The notes under the pieces were generated by a model. The model was not told where the DNA came from and made no database searches. It saw nothing but the letters and a program-made list of their open reading frames with translations. Of a stretch of 64,000 nt of DNA, positions 63,238 through 64,000 are shown piece after piece; position 1 is the first letter of the stretch; each line of letters opens with the position of its first letter. This stretch comes from Litorilituus lipolyticus (GTDB lineage: Bacteria; Pseudomonadota; Gammaproteobacteria; Enterobacterales; Alteromonadaceae): positions 124,356 through 188,355 of the forward strand of contig NZ_SAWY01000036.1 of assembly GCF_006439335.1 (NCBI RefSeq). Reading direction: 5' to 3'. Both the position numbers and the translations under genes were made by a program.

Positions 63238-64000
63238 GCTGTTAATTCAAATTGAGACTTATCAGATTTTGCATAAGCTAATGTAATATTTTGGTAGAAG
63301 CTTTCAATCCGCTGAGCTCGTTGAGTAACTTCTAAAGACTGATCAGTTTGTATATGAGCTGTTGAACCGTAGCTATTATGGCTTGGCACTAATGCTTCTT
63401 GGTCAGATAATGTTTGGTTTATAAAAGTATCAAAGTCATTATCATCCCCTTCGTTAAGGTGCGTATTAACTTGAGCTTTAGCGCTATTTTCACTGTTAAT
63501 TCTACGCTCTTCATTTTGTTCTGATAATAAATCACTCTGAGCTTGCAGAATAATCTGAGTTGCATTGGCAGCAACACGGGTATCTTGAGCTGAGGGGTTA
63601 GCAGGAGCTAATGCCGCTGCATGCACTTTCTGCATTTTAGCAATCGTTGCTTGTGGGTCACCAGCAACGCGAGAAAGGTCAACAGATACTTCACCTGAAA
63701 CAGCGTACCTTTTGCCGTCAGGCCCTACTTCATAATCATATGAAGGCGAACCCGTAGTTGAGCCGCCAACACTTGCATGAGCCATCTCGTGGGCTTTAAC
63801 TTCAAGGTCTCGTTCCTTAAGTTCTGAGACAATTTGGGCTTCTTCAGGCGTTAATTCATGCTGTGATTGGGAAGAGTGCTCATCTTCATCATTTTGCTGT
63901 TGATTAAAACCATGATGATTTTGCTCTTTTTCTTGATGCTCAGGGTTGTGCTCTTGATGTTCGCCATTAATTGACTGCGTATCCTGCTCTGCTTGCTTAC
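63234..64000 (-). CDS. SprA-related metalloprotease-like protein (5' end cut by window)
   Basis: The last 255 residues of a gene that continues past the right edge; no start is visible inside the window. The segment shows a long His/Glu/Gln-rich low-complexity stretch (about the first 45 residues: EHQEHNPEHQEKEQNHHGF). Then comes ELKERDLEVKAHEMAHASVGG, which carries the zinc-protease-like HEMAH motif, then the GSPSYDYEVGPDGKRYAVSGEV segment typical of SprA-related proteins. An Ala/Gln-rich helical tail ends it. Family members have a predicted metallopeptidase site but no well-established role. An internal ATG at 63785 would cut the HExxH motif, so it is not the real start. Confidence 0.8.
   Translation of the reverse strand, partial: KQAEQDTQSINGEHQEHNPEHQEKEQNHHGFNQQQNDEDEHSSQSQHELTPEEAQIVSELKERDLEVKAHEMAHASVGGSTTGSPSYDYEVGPDGKRYAVSGEVSVDLSRVAGDPQATIAKMQKVHAAALAPANPSAQDTRVAANATQIILQAQSDLLSEQNEERRINSENSAKAQVNTHLNEGDDNDFDTFINQTLSDQEALVPSHNSYGSTAHIQTDQSLEVTQRAQRIESFYQNITLAYAKSDKSQFELTA

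Overview
This window is AT-rich chromosomal DNA of a marine gammaproteobacterium in the order Alteromonadales. It most resembles Colwellia, Thalassotalea or a close relative. The evidence is gene order (gmk-rpoZ-spoT-ridA-trmH-recG and slmA-coaBC / radC ... rpmB-rpmG-mutM-coaD), the DUF4212 plus VC_2705-type sodium:solute symporter pair, TraF-like and DcaP-like envelope proteins, and many solitary periplasmic binding proteins and chemoreceptors. The species call is inference from protein style. I see no rRNA, tRNA, insertion sequence, prophage or CRISPR array.

Layout. 1-5.7 kb: a minus-strand cluster (oligopeptidase A, a small envelope protein, a 3-methyladenine glycosylase-like protein, a truncated glutathione S-transferase), then glutathione reductase and a DUF4399 protein. 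5.7-9.2 kb: polA behind a 0.6-kb intergenic region with two perfect DnaA boxes, and followed by a possible small RNA. 9.2-18.3 kb: a periplasmic binding protein, then the recG-trmH-ridA-spoT-rpoZ-gmk block and an aminotransferase. 18.5-25 kb: DUF445, cyclophilin lipoprotein, TraF-like protein, greB and tex. After tex lies a gene-free 244-bp gap. It holds a sigma70 promoter overlapped by a perfect Fur box, a 14-bp hairpin and a strong terminator, which together look like an iron-regulated small RNA. 25-31.5 kb: two chemoreceptors around a DcaP-like porin, and an esterase. 31.6-37.6 kb: S9 peptidase, binding protein, barrel protein, M17 aminopeptidase and a lone ExbD. 37.8-42.8 kb: a cNMP/CBS/DUF294 signalling protein with a DnaQ-like exonuclease, divergent from the DUF4212-symporter operon. 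43-47.6 kb: a thiamine salvage operon (TonB receptor, YkoF-like binder, PnuC/PnuT-type transporter, kinase) behind a TPP riboswitch. 47.6-51.8 kb: CrbS/CrbR-type sensor-symporter kinase and LuxR-type regulator, convergent. 52-64 kb: membrane protein, diguanylate cyclase, pepD, slmA, coaBC, radC, PilZ, a ParA plus ribbon-helix-helix pair, rpmB-rpmG, mutM, coaD, a TetR regulator and a partial SprA-type metalloprotease.

How the parts may work together. CrbS/CrbR is known in Vibrio and Pseudomonas as the acetate-switch regulator of acs and symporter genes. The window has a recurring intergenic element (TTAGAC-N4-GTYTAA-like) upstream of the symporter operon, the DcaP-like porin and the second chemoreceptor. 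I propose these form a local CrbR regulon for finding and taking up short organic acids. The thiamine operon is a self-contained OM-to-cytoplasm salvage route with a feedback RNA switch. Start codons were moved downstream of the longest reading frame where a ribosome binding site or signal peptide argued for it (polA, S9 peptidase, esterase, TonB receptor, crbS, crbR, radC, rpmB, TetR).
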